This document shows, piece by piece, positions 51,801 to 64,000 of a stretch of DNA of 64,000 nucleotides. A program made the translations under genes and the position numbers. Within the stretch, counting starts at the first letter, position 1; the number at the start of each line of letters is the position of its first letter. The notes below the pieces were generated by a model. That model was not told where the DNA came from and made no database searches. It saw only the letters and a program-made list of their open reading frames with translations. The stretch spans positions 169,458,053 to 169,522,052 of the forward strand of contig CM048552.1 in NCBI GenBank assembly GCA_026413225.1. Reading direction: 5' to 3'. The stretch comes from Otis tarda (taxonomy: Eukaryota > Chordata > Aves > Otidiformes > Otididae).

Positions 51801-54800
51801 CTTTTTTGGTCTGTACATCCATTTTAGAAACAGAAGAAAAAAAATAGCCCTCATGTAGTTTCTTTTACCATTTTAAAAAAGTACTGTGGAGTGAGTACTA
51901 GCTGTGTCCAAAATGAGGTCTAGATTGAGAGTCTTGGCATTAGCTTGAAATAAAGGCAGTGAAATATATCTGAAAAGAACATGTAATTTTTTTTTGTTAC
52001 AAGGACGCTTTCATAAAGTTTCTTTTCTGTCCTCACTCTTCTCCCTCCCCCAGCACACTCTTTCCCCTGAGTGAGTAACCATATTAATTTTGTGAAAACT
52101 GTCAGATTACAGTTTGACAACTTCAGCGTGGGAATATTTTTCTTTTATCTTTTTTTTTTTTTTTTTTCCCCCGGTGGTAAAAAAGGTTGTGTGCCCTATA
52201 GTTAAACACTATTTACGTATATCTCCCTTTGGGAATTTGAATACATTTGTCAGGCATTTTCACCAAACTTTGAAATACTAGGGGTTTTTTCGTAGAAAAG
52301 ATGTGTAGGAAAGTGTGAATTAAGTTAAATTGCCAAAAAGCTTAAAAAAGCAAATTAATTTTCTATGTAATGGTTGAGTTGTTGTCTAATAAATAAAATT
52401 TAAGCAGCAGTTTGTTATGCCATGCCAGTGAGATTTTTAGCAAAATAAAGGATTATCCTCTTGTTAAACTGATTTCTGTAGTTTTCATTACAGCACCATA
52501 GTACCACATCTGCACCAAATAGTGTAGATACTACTTTTAAGAAAATGACCAACAGTAATTACTTTTTTAAGGCTCCAGTTCAGAGTGGCTACTTTGCTGA
52601 TTAAAAATTGACTTAAGTTATAAATAGCGGCACGAGGAACTTGAGAGCACTGGAGATGTGGGTTTTTCTGAGAGGAAAATATCTGGGTTTAGATATTTCA
52701 GACCTTTCCTCCAATTAATTAGTTAATACTTGACAAAGCTTCAGCTTGGTATATATCTAGTATACCTAGGATATGTAGCTTTACTCATTCTGTGCTTTGT
52801 CATGCTGGAAAACATCATTCGAGGAAGTCAGGCTGCAGCAGGATAGGCAATCTTACTAAGCTATTTAAAGATGTGAATTTTTCAGGTATATTCCTACCAA
52901 CTTCACAGCTGTCATTGTTGAGTCTGCTTGCTGATTTTTGTTTCCTTGCATTTCTTCCTCTTTGATTTAAGAATTCTTCAGGTGGTGGTTTGTTTGTTTG
53001 GTTCGGTTTTTTTTTGTTGGTCTGAGTATTGTAACAGGAGTCTTAGTGGCCTTATATTCAGTATTTACTTGGTGGAAACTTCAGAGCCCTGTTGGGTAGA
53101 CACGTCCAGAGTTCTCAGTTAACAGTGGAATATTTAGTCCAGCAAAGGCTTTCAGATCTGCCTTCTCTTTTGGTACCTTTTACATTAAAAATACTCAAAT
53201 AAACAGCATGTTTGGTCTTTAATTTTAATATGTATTTTTGTACGGATGCTTAAGCACGTTCATAGGCACTAACCTGGAAAAATATGTCCTCAGCATACTG
53301 TATTCAAAGTTTGTGTTTATTCTCTTAAGACTTGAGAGATATTTGCTGTACAGTTCTATTCAGCATCTTTTAAAATGGTTCCTATGCAATATTTATGTAC
53401 AAAGGTATTTTTCTGGTTTAGCTTATTTGCCTTGATGAATTACTTTTAGCTATTTTGGCAAAGTCTTTCTACATCAGTATGAGCTCAGTTGTTAATACGA
53501 AGTTTTATATGTCAGCTAAACCAGTAACTTTTTTTTTTTTTGCAAATTCCTTCAATATGTATTCCTGATCCACTGAATCTGTCAGTTAAGGCTGGTGCTT
53601 GTAATTGCATGGTGATTATAAGAGTCAAAGTGGATTCTAAGTACATATATAGTATTTTATATTTTAAAATGTGTAAATCTTGAGTATTGGAAACAGATTG
53701 AGTGGTGTTTAATGAATTGCTAAGTATTAAATTAAGAAAAAAAACACTGTACAAAGAGATCAGTCCTCTTCAGCCAAATTATTTCCCCTCTCTCAAATAT
53801 TCATTATTTAAAATATAGATATATTTAAGGCCTAAGTTTACTTGTAACAACTTCAGATTTCTTCTTCTGCTTTATTTTCTTTATTTGATATGGTAATTTC
53901 AAATAATGATTGCAAAACCAGATGAGATCAGAAACTAAGGATTTTGAAAGATAGATTTAGAACTTCTGGTGAGATTTGTTACAGCTGTGAACTCTTGCTC
54001 CTACACTCGAACAAAATATTTGATTGGGTGTTACTTTCCTTTTTGAAGCTTTTCTCTGGTGGCTAGCAATTGGAGGTATCCAGATGAGTTCTCTGAAGAA
54101 CATGTGGAGCTCTAGCAAGAGAATTTTTCCATCTACGCTTGTATATTAAATACTGTTTATTAGAGCAGGATTATCAGAGTAATCTTCCTTGTTTAATATA
54201 GAGCGGTAGACACTGCATATTCTCTGACTGAGAGAGTCAGACAGAATACAGACTCTGAAAAAAAAGCGTTACTAGAAGTAAAAACATTCAGCATTACTAG
54301 TTAGAAATTTGTGTAATTACTGATGCTTTTTACTGCTCATAGCACACGCCTACAAAAAATTGACGGGCTGTAGATCTGGGATTCAAAGTTGAAAAATGTT
54401 GGTTTATATGTTTAAATGCATTTGAATGCAGAAGAATGAAGTTACGTCTAAATTTCTGTCACACTTTTAATGCACAAATTCCATTTATACTCGGGTCTGT
54501 GATGTACCACACCATGTTCAAGTCAAGCTAAGGATTCAACCGGTATCTAACAGCTGAAAATGTATTGTTCAGTGAACACTAGAATTGAAATACAAATTTG
54601 TTTTAAATTTTGAATGCAACTTAGACTATTTGAAATTAGTAGATGGTATTCTACCTTTTCTCACTTTTCCGATTTGTCAGTTAAGGACCTTTCCCTATTA
54701 ATCCTACAGTCTGCAAGAATATAGCATGATACTCTGTGATAAGTCCTTGTGCTACACAGTATATTTTGCTGCCGTGAGCATGGGTGCCTTTCCTGTTTTC

Positions 54801-57800
54801 TTTAAAGTTACATCACTTAAGAAAATAATGTCAACTATGAGGGCATAAAGTACAAGACAGAGGGGTTTAGAAAAACTGATAAAGCTAGCTCAAAATGGGT
54901 GAAAAATGGATGTTTGCACAACAAAGATACAAGCATATTGCGTATTATTCACACACAAAGTTTTTACTATTCTGTAAGAAAATACTGTCAAACCAGAGAA
55001 GGTAAGATCTTGTTTATCAGAAGAACTCAAGGCCCCTGTAATCCAAACCAGCAAATTTTGACTAAACCAAAGGATGTAGAATTTGTAGCCATTTCAGAAT
55101 TTAGCTTGAATGAGGAGGAATTGCTTTAAAAAAAGCAACTCTCCCTGAAACAAAACCATTAATTATAATATCCAGTACTGTAATAGCTATAAAGAACAGA
55201 AATTTTCAGGCAGACCTGCTGTATTCACAGTTCTGTAAAATTTAATTTAATTTTTTACTTCGTGAGACTAGTTACTTCTCGGTTAGAATCATAGAATTGT
55301 AGAATGGTTTGGGTTGTAAGGCATCTTAAAGGTCATCCGGTTCCAACCGCTCTGCCATGGGGAAGGACACCTTCCGCTAGACCAGGTCACTCAGAGCCCT
55401 ATCCAACCTGGCCTTGAACACTTCCTGGGCTGGGGCATCCACAACTTCTCTGGGCAACCTGCTCCAATGCCTCACCACTCTCACAGTAAAGAATGTCTTC
55501 CTTATATCTAATCTAAATCTACCCTCTTTCTGTTTAAAGCCATTACCCCTTGTCCTATCACAACATGCCCTTGTCAGAAGTCCCTCCCCAGCTTTCCTGT
55601 AGGCCCTCTTTAAATACTGGAAGGCTGCTGTAAGGTCTCCCTGGGGCCTTCTCTTCTTCAGGCTGACCAACCCCAACCCTCTCCACCTGTTTTCATAGGA
55701 GAGGTTCCGCCACTTCAGGTTAATAGCCATTTAATTTCAGCATCATTTAAAAAAAAAAAAAGGCAAAGCATTTTGTAAGAGTCTGAAAAGCAGTAGAAGA
55801 TCAGATTATAACCTTGTTAAATCTGTCTAAAATACTAGCTACAGAAACAGTTGTTTGTGGGTTTTTTTTTGAAGGTTTGAACAACAGATATAGAAAAGAA
55901 GACTTGTTTCAAGTCAGTACGTGAAAAAGGAAGTCAGCCTTTGGCTATGTAAAGATCATTGTCAGTTTAATTCTAAAAAGTGAAAAGCGATCACATGAAA
56001 TTATACTGTCAATTTACAAAAACATTTTTCTCCATCTCACTCTACCACAAAATGCATTGTATTCATTATTGCTTAATTAGCATCAATTTGAAGTCATTCA
56101 TGTGTTAGCATTTCTTAAAAAATAGTATTTGTTGAATAGCCAAAATAAATACAGAGTTTTAACTTGAAAGCATGTAAGTTCTTCCTGTTGTGTACAGGGG
56201 AATTTCTACAGTGACATATTGAATAATAATAATAGAGTTCAGTACAATTGTTTTGCATTGTTGGGATGTGTTTGTATTGCATACAGAGTGATAAATGCTA
56301 AGACGGAGAAAATTACTCTGTTTTGGAAATTAAAAGTACATTTATGTGTATTTTTATTGTGGATATTTTCTTGAGAGTATTTGGGAGTTGGATGGGTGGA
56401 TTGAAATTCTGAGGTAATTCTAGGGTGGACAATATTGCTAAGATTTCCAAAATAATCATTAATGGTGATGGGGAGGAAAGCACTAATTTTTATTTTTTAA
56501 ACAAGGGTGGTTTTTTGTTTGTTTAGATTGGAGGAATTTGTTCGTTTGTTTCAATTTTTAATACACCTTTTGGAGTCTAGATGGCTTTCTAGACAAGATT
56601 TTCCATCTTCTGCTGTGCTCGTGAGAGGGGAGTTACTTGACACTGAATATGAGACTGTTGTATAGTAACTAGTTTAGGAGCTGGGGAATTAAAGTATGTT
56701 GCAGTAACTGAAAGCAGTGGGTTTTTACCATATAGACTGACCTTTTTTTTTTTTTTTTTTTAACTAAATAATTTTGAGTGTGTGTGTCACAATTTAAATC
56801 AGTTGTAGCAGATTTTGAACAGTGACAGCTGACTGTTCCTATTATCAGATGAGAACCAAATTTGTGGAAAATGGAATAAAACAATTCAGCTTGTAATGTT
56901 TTGTCTGATTTTTGTGGAGAATAGAAAAGAGAAGAAAAGAATTGAGGATTATAATGTGAAGAGTGTCTCCTCCTCCCCCCCAAAATGGTTTTCCTATTAT
57001 GACTGTAGATTTTTCTGAGGCATGATTCAGTTTGAAACTGGGAGAGAACTGAAAATCTTCAGTAGTTGCATTAAGGAACAGTAAAAAAGATAATTTTTAT
57101 GCAAATTCAAGCATTGAGAAATTATGAAATACTGGTGTTAGGGCCTCCTGGGGGGACGAGAACCCTCAATGCAGCCTATGACAAACACTCTACTTGACAT
57201 CAGGCTTTCAAATAATCTGCTCGGATGCTGTGCCTAGGCGCCAGCAACGTAAAAGAGACCATGCAGTCCTACCGCTGTAGGAGGTTATTTATGTGCCTGC
57301 TTCCAAGATGACTTGGTGCTTGGACAGCTTTTTTTTTTCTGGATAGAGAATTGTTAAATCTGCATGGGGACAAACCAGATGTGATAGTTGAAGGAAAATA
57401 TTTCTGAAGAATTTTCAATCAGCGTGCAGTCTGTTTTTCAATTAACAGTATATACTTGTGTTTTGTCATATTAGTGTGTGCAAGTTCTGGAATGCAGACT
57501 GATTGTGAACTCCCATATCTATGAATAATGCAAACCAATATGTGGTATGTCCCCTAGCAGCTCAAGTTGCTTTTACAGCATGAAATTCTGCTTCTGCCTG
57601 CTTTCTAGAGGATGCTGAGTTATGTTTGAAGCTTTGACCTTTAACTTCAGAGCATTCTGTACGGGGCCCAGGCCATCCAGAGAATCTCCTGAGGATGGAT
57701 GCTGATAGATCTGCTTCCTTTGCTCAGTGGATATATTTGCCCAGAGGATGTTGCTTGCTGTGCAGGGTATAGCTTCTCTGGAGAGAGGAATTAGGTAGCA

Positions 57801-60800
57801 TGATATGGCAAAGGATTTGGTTTCTTCTCCCTACTGTTGAAAATACACGTCATTTAAATGAGCCACATTCAAATTTATAATTAACCTTCTGCATTGAAAT
57901 GTCACTTGTTTTAATGTGGAAGAGATGGAAAACTGCAGGTCTATTCCGTCTTTGTGACTGGTGGACTTTTGTGCAGGAACAATATTTGAGTGATGTCCAT
58001 ATTTGGTGCAACTCCCTGGCTGCAGTTTAATTGTATTTCTCAGTTATTTTTGCTAGAGAGAATGTAGTTAGGATGCATCACTGCAATTTTTTTCCTTTTG
58101 TTGTAGTTCTTTAAAACACTAATATTAACTTTGATCGCCGCCCAAACAAGCTAGCTGTCTGTCTCACGTAACCAGTGTGTGTGTGTTAAGTCCTGCCTAG
58201 TTTTGTGAGGTCTGAAGTCTCCCTTTAGTTTGTGCTAAACAATGGGATTAAATAGTTTAAGAAAATACTGCTATTCTGCCTGATAAACCAATGTCTAACC
58301 ATTTCGTTAGTTACTGGGTTTGAGTTATGAAGCGTGAAATGGTTTTCTGCAGTATTGTCGCTTACTTTGGCAGGTTTTACTCTGTAACACAACTGCAAAG
58401 TTCATGGTAGAATACTATTAGTGAAACATTATAATAAAATTATATCAGCTATATTAAATAATGTACTTAATGTGGCTATGCAGCTTACTCTCAGTTCTTT
58501 GTTGATGTGCACGAGACCATCAGCTTCTACACTGAAGTGCTCCATACTTAATTTTAGAATGAATTTAGGTGTCTAAAATGGATAATCATCTCCTAAATTT
58601 CACTTCATTGTCTCTGTACCTCTTTCAGAGATTTCTGTGATAATATTGTATGAATGCTTTTTCCTTAGGCCTTAAAATCAATATTTTTTCAGTTAATCTG
58701 CTTTTTATGGTGTTCATGTGTAGGTAGTAATAAGACTATTTAAAAACATATTTAAGAGAGTTTCTATGAGAGTCTGATTTTTTTAATAGCACTTCTGCTG
58801 TGTCACTGTATTCATTTGTTATTAGTTAGTCTGACTCTTCCACATTAACAATCACTTAATATTACAGTCAGAATTACTGATTTCATAATTGGGAAATTAT
58901 GGAAATATTTGTAATTGTTTTTAAGACTTAGACAGTTGGAACTGTTTAATACTAAATAATTCTTTCTAGTTTGCTATGAAGTGCTTCATGGAATATTATT
59001 TGGAAATATTCTAGGCAATCTTCTCTCTGGAAAAGAAGTGTGATACCTAGCAATGTTGTGTATCTGGACTTTGTCTTAAAAAATACCCTGAGTGTTTTTC
59101 AATTACTTTGCTAGGAAACATTTTGGTCACCTATATATATATTGGTAATACCAGTTTCAGACGTTAACTTCTGTAATATAATTGCTTCTGTTTGTCTATT
59201 TATTTATTTATTTGCAGATGTGATGCAGATCCATCTGCCCTAGCTAAATATGTTCTGGCTTTGGTAAAGAAGGATAAAAGTGAAAAGGAACTGAAGGCAT
59301 TGTGTGTTGATCAGCTGGATGTATTTCTTCAGAAAGGTATGGTCTTTGTCATAACAATTAAGCTTGAGTGAAAAGTCTCTCATTTAATTAATTCAAACAG
59401 TCTTTTACCATAGGATCATGCATTTGTATTGTTATCAGCTTTGTTACTCTGAAGTATGTAATACAATTTTCATGAAGTAATTTGTTTTAAGAAACAGATG
59501 TATAGCACAATATGCATATATTAGGTGTATGTTTTGTGTCTATTGGTATTCCTGGAAGAAAATTAAGATATTATGAGTTATTGCCAGAATTAGAAGTATT
59601 GGAGCTCTGTATATATTCCAGAAATACTCTTCCAGATGTTTTATTAAGAGATATTAAATAATTCAGTGATCGAAAACCTTTATGAAACATTGTCATTATT
59701 GCTGTTTCTTGACTCTGCAAATGTTCTTTTTAAATATAAAATTAGCAGCAAAATCTTTAAAGATAATGCTCTTTATTGTTTTAACTTAGATGAATGTTGA
59801 GGGTTTTTTAAATTTCTTTATTTTTAAAGCAAATGTTAACTGATGTTTTGAGTAATGGATATTTATACACTCTGTACTTTTAGAAACTCAGATATTTGTG
59901 GAAAAACTCTTTGATGCTGTGAATACAAAAAGCTACCTACCTCCACCAGAACAGCCATCATCAGGAAGCCTGAAAGTAGAATTTTTTCAGCACCAGGAAA
60001 AAGAGACGAAAAAAGAAGAGGTAGTTATTGATTTTATTTAAAATGTATATGTTTTTTCCTCATTCTTGTAGTTTACTTATGTGGTTCAACTTCATGTTTA
60101 TTTGTTATTATATTAATAAGTTTCCAAACTTATCCTACAGCATTAAAATATGTCAGAAGATTTTACTTAGTACGTTGAGTACTGCTGTGCAATTTTTCTA
60201 AGCATAAGTGGGTGCTTCAGAGGTAAACCAAAGTACTTCTGACTAAGCAAATGTAAATGAAGTTATTGGGCAGTGTAGGAGTTGCAGTACAGGCTGCATT
60301 AGTTATTTGCCCAGGATTGCTGTTGTAGTTATGCTGCCCTTTAATTCAGCATAAATTCAGGCTGCCATTCCAAATGGTAGTCGTCATTCCTGCAGCTGCT
60401 CGATCCAGATAACATCCTTCTTCCGACACAAGTGTTTGTGTTGCTCTTTGAGCCAGAAGAGTAGGGTTGTCCTTTTCAGCAGCAGCCTAGGTTTGGCTGC
60501 ATCAAATTGTTTAACAATGATCTGAACCAGCTAACCTGCTGATGAATAAAAGACCTTACTGTGTCATTTGTTGAATACGAATGTATTCCCAGATCTGTCA
60601 CTTGCCCCTTAGTACAGATTTCTGTCCATTTATAGCAAAAGCAGATGTATTTTCAGTGCAGCACAATAAGAATTGTTATTATGCTTTATTTTCTCCCAAC
60701 CTATGCTTTGAATATTCTTAGAAATAGAAATCTAATGCATTACAAAGATTCTCTAATTGCATTAGATGCAAAAATGTTATTTCAGTTCGGTGTTACTGCT

Positions 60801-63800
60801 GACTTACTCAGCATTTTGATTTTTTTTTTTTGTTTGATTGTGCAGAAGTGTACTCATGTTTTGATCTAATGTGTATACTTTTAAATTCAGATAGTTAAAG
60901 AGGAAGAGCGAGAGAAAAAGTTTTCTAGAAGATTAAATCACAGCCCTCCTCAATCAAGTTCTCGCTACAGAGATACCAGGTAGTAAATTTTTCTTAACCT
61001 CTTGTAAGTAATCAGATGGATTTGGATTTTTATAGTTATTAAATTAAATATTTTCCTTCAGTATGGTCACCTAATAAGCCTAAAAATAAGACTTTCATTG
61101 CTTTTATGCGTATGTATTTAAATGATGAGTATGTGAGTGGCAGTGTAAACTCTCTCTGAGTTCTGCACAGCTATCACATTTGAGTTTTATAATTCATTTT
61201 ATGTTAGATTTGTGGTTTATATTGCAACACTTGCTCTGCTCAGTATTGAGATAGAATTGGGATAATTAATTTAGAAGCCTTCCCTTCAGTAATTGTTACC
61301 TTTTTGGTGTTTCTAACTTTGGGAAAGGTGCAATATTGGGCAGAAACAGAATTTTACATATGTTTTCAAGTCTTACAGATGGTAGGAGTAAAATAGATAA
61401 ACCAAGTAAGAGAATTTTAAAAGTCTTCTGAGAAGAAGTTAGATTCCATTTGTAGCTTTTTTCTAATTTCTGATTGCTGTTTCTTGGGGTTTTTAATGGT
61501 AGTTAAGGTTTTAAATTATGACTTCGTAATTCTTATAATTAACCTACAAAATTACATGTTTAGAAGTCGTGATGAAAGGAAAAAAGATGAACGTTCTCGG
61601 AAGAGAGATTATGATCGAAATCCTCCCAGAAGAGATTCCTATAGGGATCGATATAACAGAAGGAGAGGGAGGAGTCGGAGCTACAGCAGGAGTCGAAGCA
61701 GAAGTTGGAGTAAGGAGAGGTTGCGGGACCGGGATCGAGACCGAAGCAGAAGCCGGAGCAGAACACGAAGCAGAGGTACCAACAGTTGGTCTCTAAAATA
61801 CGGTGAATGTTGCCTACAAAATTTAGACACTAAACTTAAACACTATGTTCAATATGTACCAACATTTCCTCTATTATTCTTGTTTCTTTGTTCAAATTTA
61901 GCTTGGTTTTCTGCGGAAGTAAGGGCTTATGTGATTATGTTCTTAGTGCTTGTTTTTACCTCTTTCCCTCCATTCTTCTCTAATACCTTTGACTGTGTTG
62001 GCCACTTTTAAGCAATGTTGTAAGAGAGGCAGAAAAATCAGAGTTAATTGCATTTCATTAAGTTTTAGGAAACTCAGAATCTAGCTTGGGAAGATACAGA
62101 AATTAATACCCATCTACGGAGGTAGAACTGGCAGAAATGACCTGTTTGACAGGTCGTGTTCTTTGACAGATCATTGTTCTTGTCTTGTGCCCACTGGTGT
62201 CATAAGGAGGGTCTGAAATTATTACAGTAAATATTTGCATTTGTACACATATCTGTAGGACATCAGGCTTCAGTGCAGTAGTTTTTCGAATTAAACATTT
62301 TTAAAACCAAAGCTGTTCATTTGACTGAAAAGAATGCTTCCCCCCCCCCCGCCAATACTGTTACTGATAGATTGGAAAAGAGCATTTAGAGTCATTTAAA
62401 TCTTTATTCTATCTTAAACAATATAGAGGTAGAAATAGTCTGGTTTAAGTCTCCTGTAGAATTTATTTCTGTAGAATGGGCCTTGATAACTTGGCTTTAA
62501 AAGTAGGAATGCAGAGTTCCTAAAAATACACAAGCAGATATTTTCCAAATAGCTTATGAACAAGCAAGTTAATAGCATGCAGCAGTTTAACTAAAAGATT
62601 AACAATGTGATTAAACTTTAACTTAAAGATTACTTTATATAAACTGCAGTGGTAATATCTTATAGACAATGTCTTATAGTGAAGGCTTTGTTTCTTTTTC
62701 TAAACACGTTAGGAAAAGCCTATTTTATCCACACTTATCTGCCATCTTTAAGACATTTTTATTAATCTTAGAATGCGGGGTCGAGTCTACCAACTTACCT
62801 CATGTCAGGACTTTCTGTCTTTATCTGGATACTTACTGTTTATTTGATGGCAATGTTAGAAAATTAAGAGAATAGTTTGTATGTATTCGGAGTAAAAGGT
62901 CGTGATATTGCTGTATCTGTCCGGGATTGTTCCATGCCTGTCAAGCACTATTATTTCTCCAGTCATTATAAAGCTTTGCATGTGGTAAATATATGCATTT
63001 CAAGGCAGATAAAATGACAGTAAACAACATAAAGATACAACAATAACAATGTCTTGAAGCATTAAAGATGTGTAATTTTTATTGTGTTTTCAAGTGGTGG
63101 TTACCTTTTTCTTGCACATTTCTTCCCTTTATTCAGAATAACTTACCTTAGGATATATGCAACACTGCTGAAGATGTACTCTGCTTAAAGTTAAATAGAG
63201 TTTCTGCTTTACTGTGGATATAGCTGTTATTAAAATGCCCTGGTGGCTGACTGTGTACTTTTAAGATTATTATTTTTCTGAGTAAACCTTTGGAATGTAG
63301 AATCGTAGGATAGTTGGGGTTGGAAGAGGCCTCTGAAGGTCATGTAGTCCAACACTCCTTTGCAAAGCAGATAAACTGGAGGAGATTGTTCAGGACCTTG
63401 TTCAGTTGGGTTATAACTAACACTGAGGATGGTGACTCTGCAGACACTCTGGGCAATGTGTAGAATATTTCAATTATTATTTTTGTATTTTGAGTTGAAT
63501 TGATGTAGAATAAAGATATTTAAACAGGTTAGTGGCTGCTTTTCATGAAAATGTGCAGAAAGAATCATCCAGTATAATGTTTTGTTTTGGCTTTTTTGAT
63601 ACAGAAAGGGATTTGGGAAAGCCAAAATATGATATGGATAGAACAGATCCATTAGAGAACAATTATACTCCAGTTTCTTCTGTGACAAATATTTCATCTG
63701 GCCACTATCCTGTCCCTACACTGAGCAGCACTATTACTGTTATTGCTCCTGCTCATCACGGAAATAACACTACTGAAAGCTGGTCGGAGTTTCATGAAGA

Positions 63801-64000
63801 GCAGCTGGACCACAACTCCTATGGAAGACCTCCGCTGCCAAAGAAACGCTGTAGAGATTATGACGGTAAGTTTGTATTTTTTTTAATTGCTTCCTGCAGC
63901 TATGATTGGCCCCTTTCTGAAAAGACTGAGGTAATTTTCTGTTCTTTTGCTGATCTCCTCTAATACGTATTTTTTTCTATTACAGTTCTTGAATGCAAAC
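45769..64000 (+). CDS. RBM26: RNA-binding protein 26, 5' part of gene
   Basis: Exons 45769-45839, 59218-59336, 59884-60020, 60891-60979, 61564-61775 and 63605-63865 splice in phase (GT-AG throughout) into 296 codons. They closely match the RBM26 N terminus I remember: start MVVKMIIENF, then CDADPSALAKYVLALVKKDK, LDVFLQKETQIFVEKLFDAV, an acidic/basic linker, and an RS-rich stretch at residues ~140-209. The N-terminal ~75 residues form the PWI-like helical region. RBM26 and its paralogue RBM27 are nuclear zinc-finger/RRM proteins linked to the exosome-targeting PAXT connection. The KSEKELKALCVDQL wording fits RBM26. The CCCH finger, RRMs and C terminus lie outside the window. Two in-frame ATGs (45769, 45781) are possible starts; the first is chosen because the mammalian protein begins MVSKM. 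Confidence 0.95.
49363..49390. repeat. T28 homopolymer
   Basis: Uninterrupted run of 28 T in intron 1. Confidence 0.95.
55286..55722 (-). mobile_element. CR1 LINE 3' fragment in RBM26 intron 1
   Basis: Starts agaatcatagaattgtagaa and continues with gcatcttaaaggtcatccgg, the reversed CR1 3' end. It extends through the region whose minus-strand reading includes LSYENRWRGLGLVSLKKR. It is 5'-truncated and antisense to RBM26. Confidence 0.9.
59218..59336 (+). CDS. RBM26: RBM26 coding exon 2
   Basis: Encodes the rest of the PWI-like helical region (CDADPSALAKYVLALVKK and CVDQLDVFLQK). The acceptor is tttgcag and the donor gtatgg. 119 nt, ending at phase 1. Confidence 0.95.
59884..60020 (+). CDS. 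RBM26: RBM26 coding exon 3
   Basis: Encodes ETQIFVEKLFDAV through YLPPPEQPSSG to a lysine/glutamate-rich end. 137 nt, ending at phase 0. Confidence 0.95.
60891..60979 (+). CDS. RBM26: RBM26 coding exon 4
   Basis: Encodes the charged EEEREKKFSRRLNHSPPQ segment. The acceptor is attcag and the donor gtagta. 89 nt. Confidence 0.93.
61564..61775 (+). CDS. RBM26: RBM26 coding exon 5 (RS-rich)
   Basis: Encodes RDERKKDERSRKRDYDRN followed by a long run of RS, RD and RSR dipeptides. The acceptor is gtttag and the donor gtacca. 212 nt. The run is typical of SR-like splicing and RNA-export proteins. Confidence 0.94.
62340..62350. repeat. C11 homopolymer in RBM26 intron 5
   Basis: Uninterrupted run of C. 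Confidence 0.9.
63297..63395 (-). mobile_element. CR1 LINE 3'-end fragment in RBM26 intron 5
   Basis: Reads agaatcgtaggatagttggg and then tctgaaggtcatgtagtcca, the reversed CR1 3' end; about 100 bp. Confidence 0.75.
63605..63865 (+). CDS. RBM26: RBM26 coding exon 6
   Basis: Encodes ERDLGKPKYDMDRTDPLENN through the SGHYPVPTLSSTITVIAP region to PKKRCRDYD plus one base. In RBM26 the CCCH zinc finger follows directly after DYDE. The donor is gtaagt. Confidence 0.95.
63986..64000 (+). CDS. RBM26: Possible RBM26 exon 7 (partial, perhaps a cassette exon)
   Basis: A pyrimidine-rich tract and tattacag precede ttcttgaatg at the window end. Joined to the G left by exon 6 it would read V-L-E-C-K. The usual RBM26 sequence continues with E and then the zinc finger (KGFC), so this is either an alternative exon or a false acceptor. 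Only 15 bp are visible. Confidence 0.35.

Larger units (their letters stand above)
45840..59217. other. RBM26: RBM26 intron 1 (13.4 kb)
   Basis: AT-rich beyond the CpG island. It holds T tracts (49363-49390, 52150-52167, 56743-56761), a CR1 copy at 55286-55722 and otherwise unrecognised sequence. No internal gene seen. It ends in an (ATTT)n stretch before the ttgcag acceptor. Confidence 0.85.

Noticed and set aside
61776..62011. Read-through extension of RBM26 exon 5 in frame
   Set aside because: It follows a clear gtacca donor, and the added residues do not match RBM26, whose sequence resumes in phase at 63605.
1..64000. CRISPR array, operons or other prokaryotic systems
   Set aside because: The repeats are 8.4-kb gene units or eukaryotic retroelements, and the genes are spliced.

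Overview
The window is vertebrate nuclear DNA, almost certainly from a bird. Several CR1 LINE fragments with the avian-type 3' end, avian-looking LTRs, and the spliced 5' end of RBM26 point to this. The species cannot be read from the sequence.

Positions 1-33593 hold four head-to-tail copies of a unit of about 8.4 kb (starts 1, 8390, 16792, 25194; periods 8389, 8402, 8402, 8400). They are nearly identical. A diverged, truncated fifth copy follows (33594-34908). The array also runs off the left edge. Each unit carries, left to right: a GGAA-rich simple repeat; a solo-LTR-like insertion of 526 bp; unrecognised sequence; a minus-oriented CR1 fragment; a second LTR-like segment; and then, on the minus strand, a gene of 13 coding exons. 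Chaining GT-AG exons in consistent phase gives a 460-codon open frame in every full copy. It starts MGQVNCC, has an ARHGAP20-type PH domain, and ends in a hydrophobic segment followed by a polyadenylation signal. The start of a RhoGAP domain is still visible but lies out of frame, and the rest of that domain is missing. The gene therefore looks like a remodelled, amplified derivative of an ARHGAP20/TAGAP-like gene.

Positions 34909-45080 are AT-rich intergenic DNA with CR1 pieces at about 34.9, 38.4, 39.9 and 40.6 kb and no gene I can support.

Positions 45080-46215 form a CpG island with an (ACGGC)13 tract, CGCG palindromes and a YY1-like site. It is the promoter of RBM26, whose start codon is at 45769 on the plus strand. 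Coding exons lie at 45769-45839, 59218-59336, 59884-60020, 60891-60979, 61564-61775 and 63605-63865, with a possible further exon beginning at 63986. They encode the N-terminal helical (PWI-like) region and the RS-rich region; the zinc finger and RRMs lie beyond the window. The first intron is 13.4 kb and contains a CR1 copy and long T tracts.
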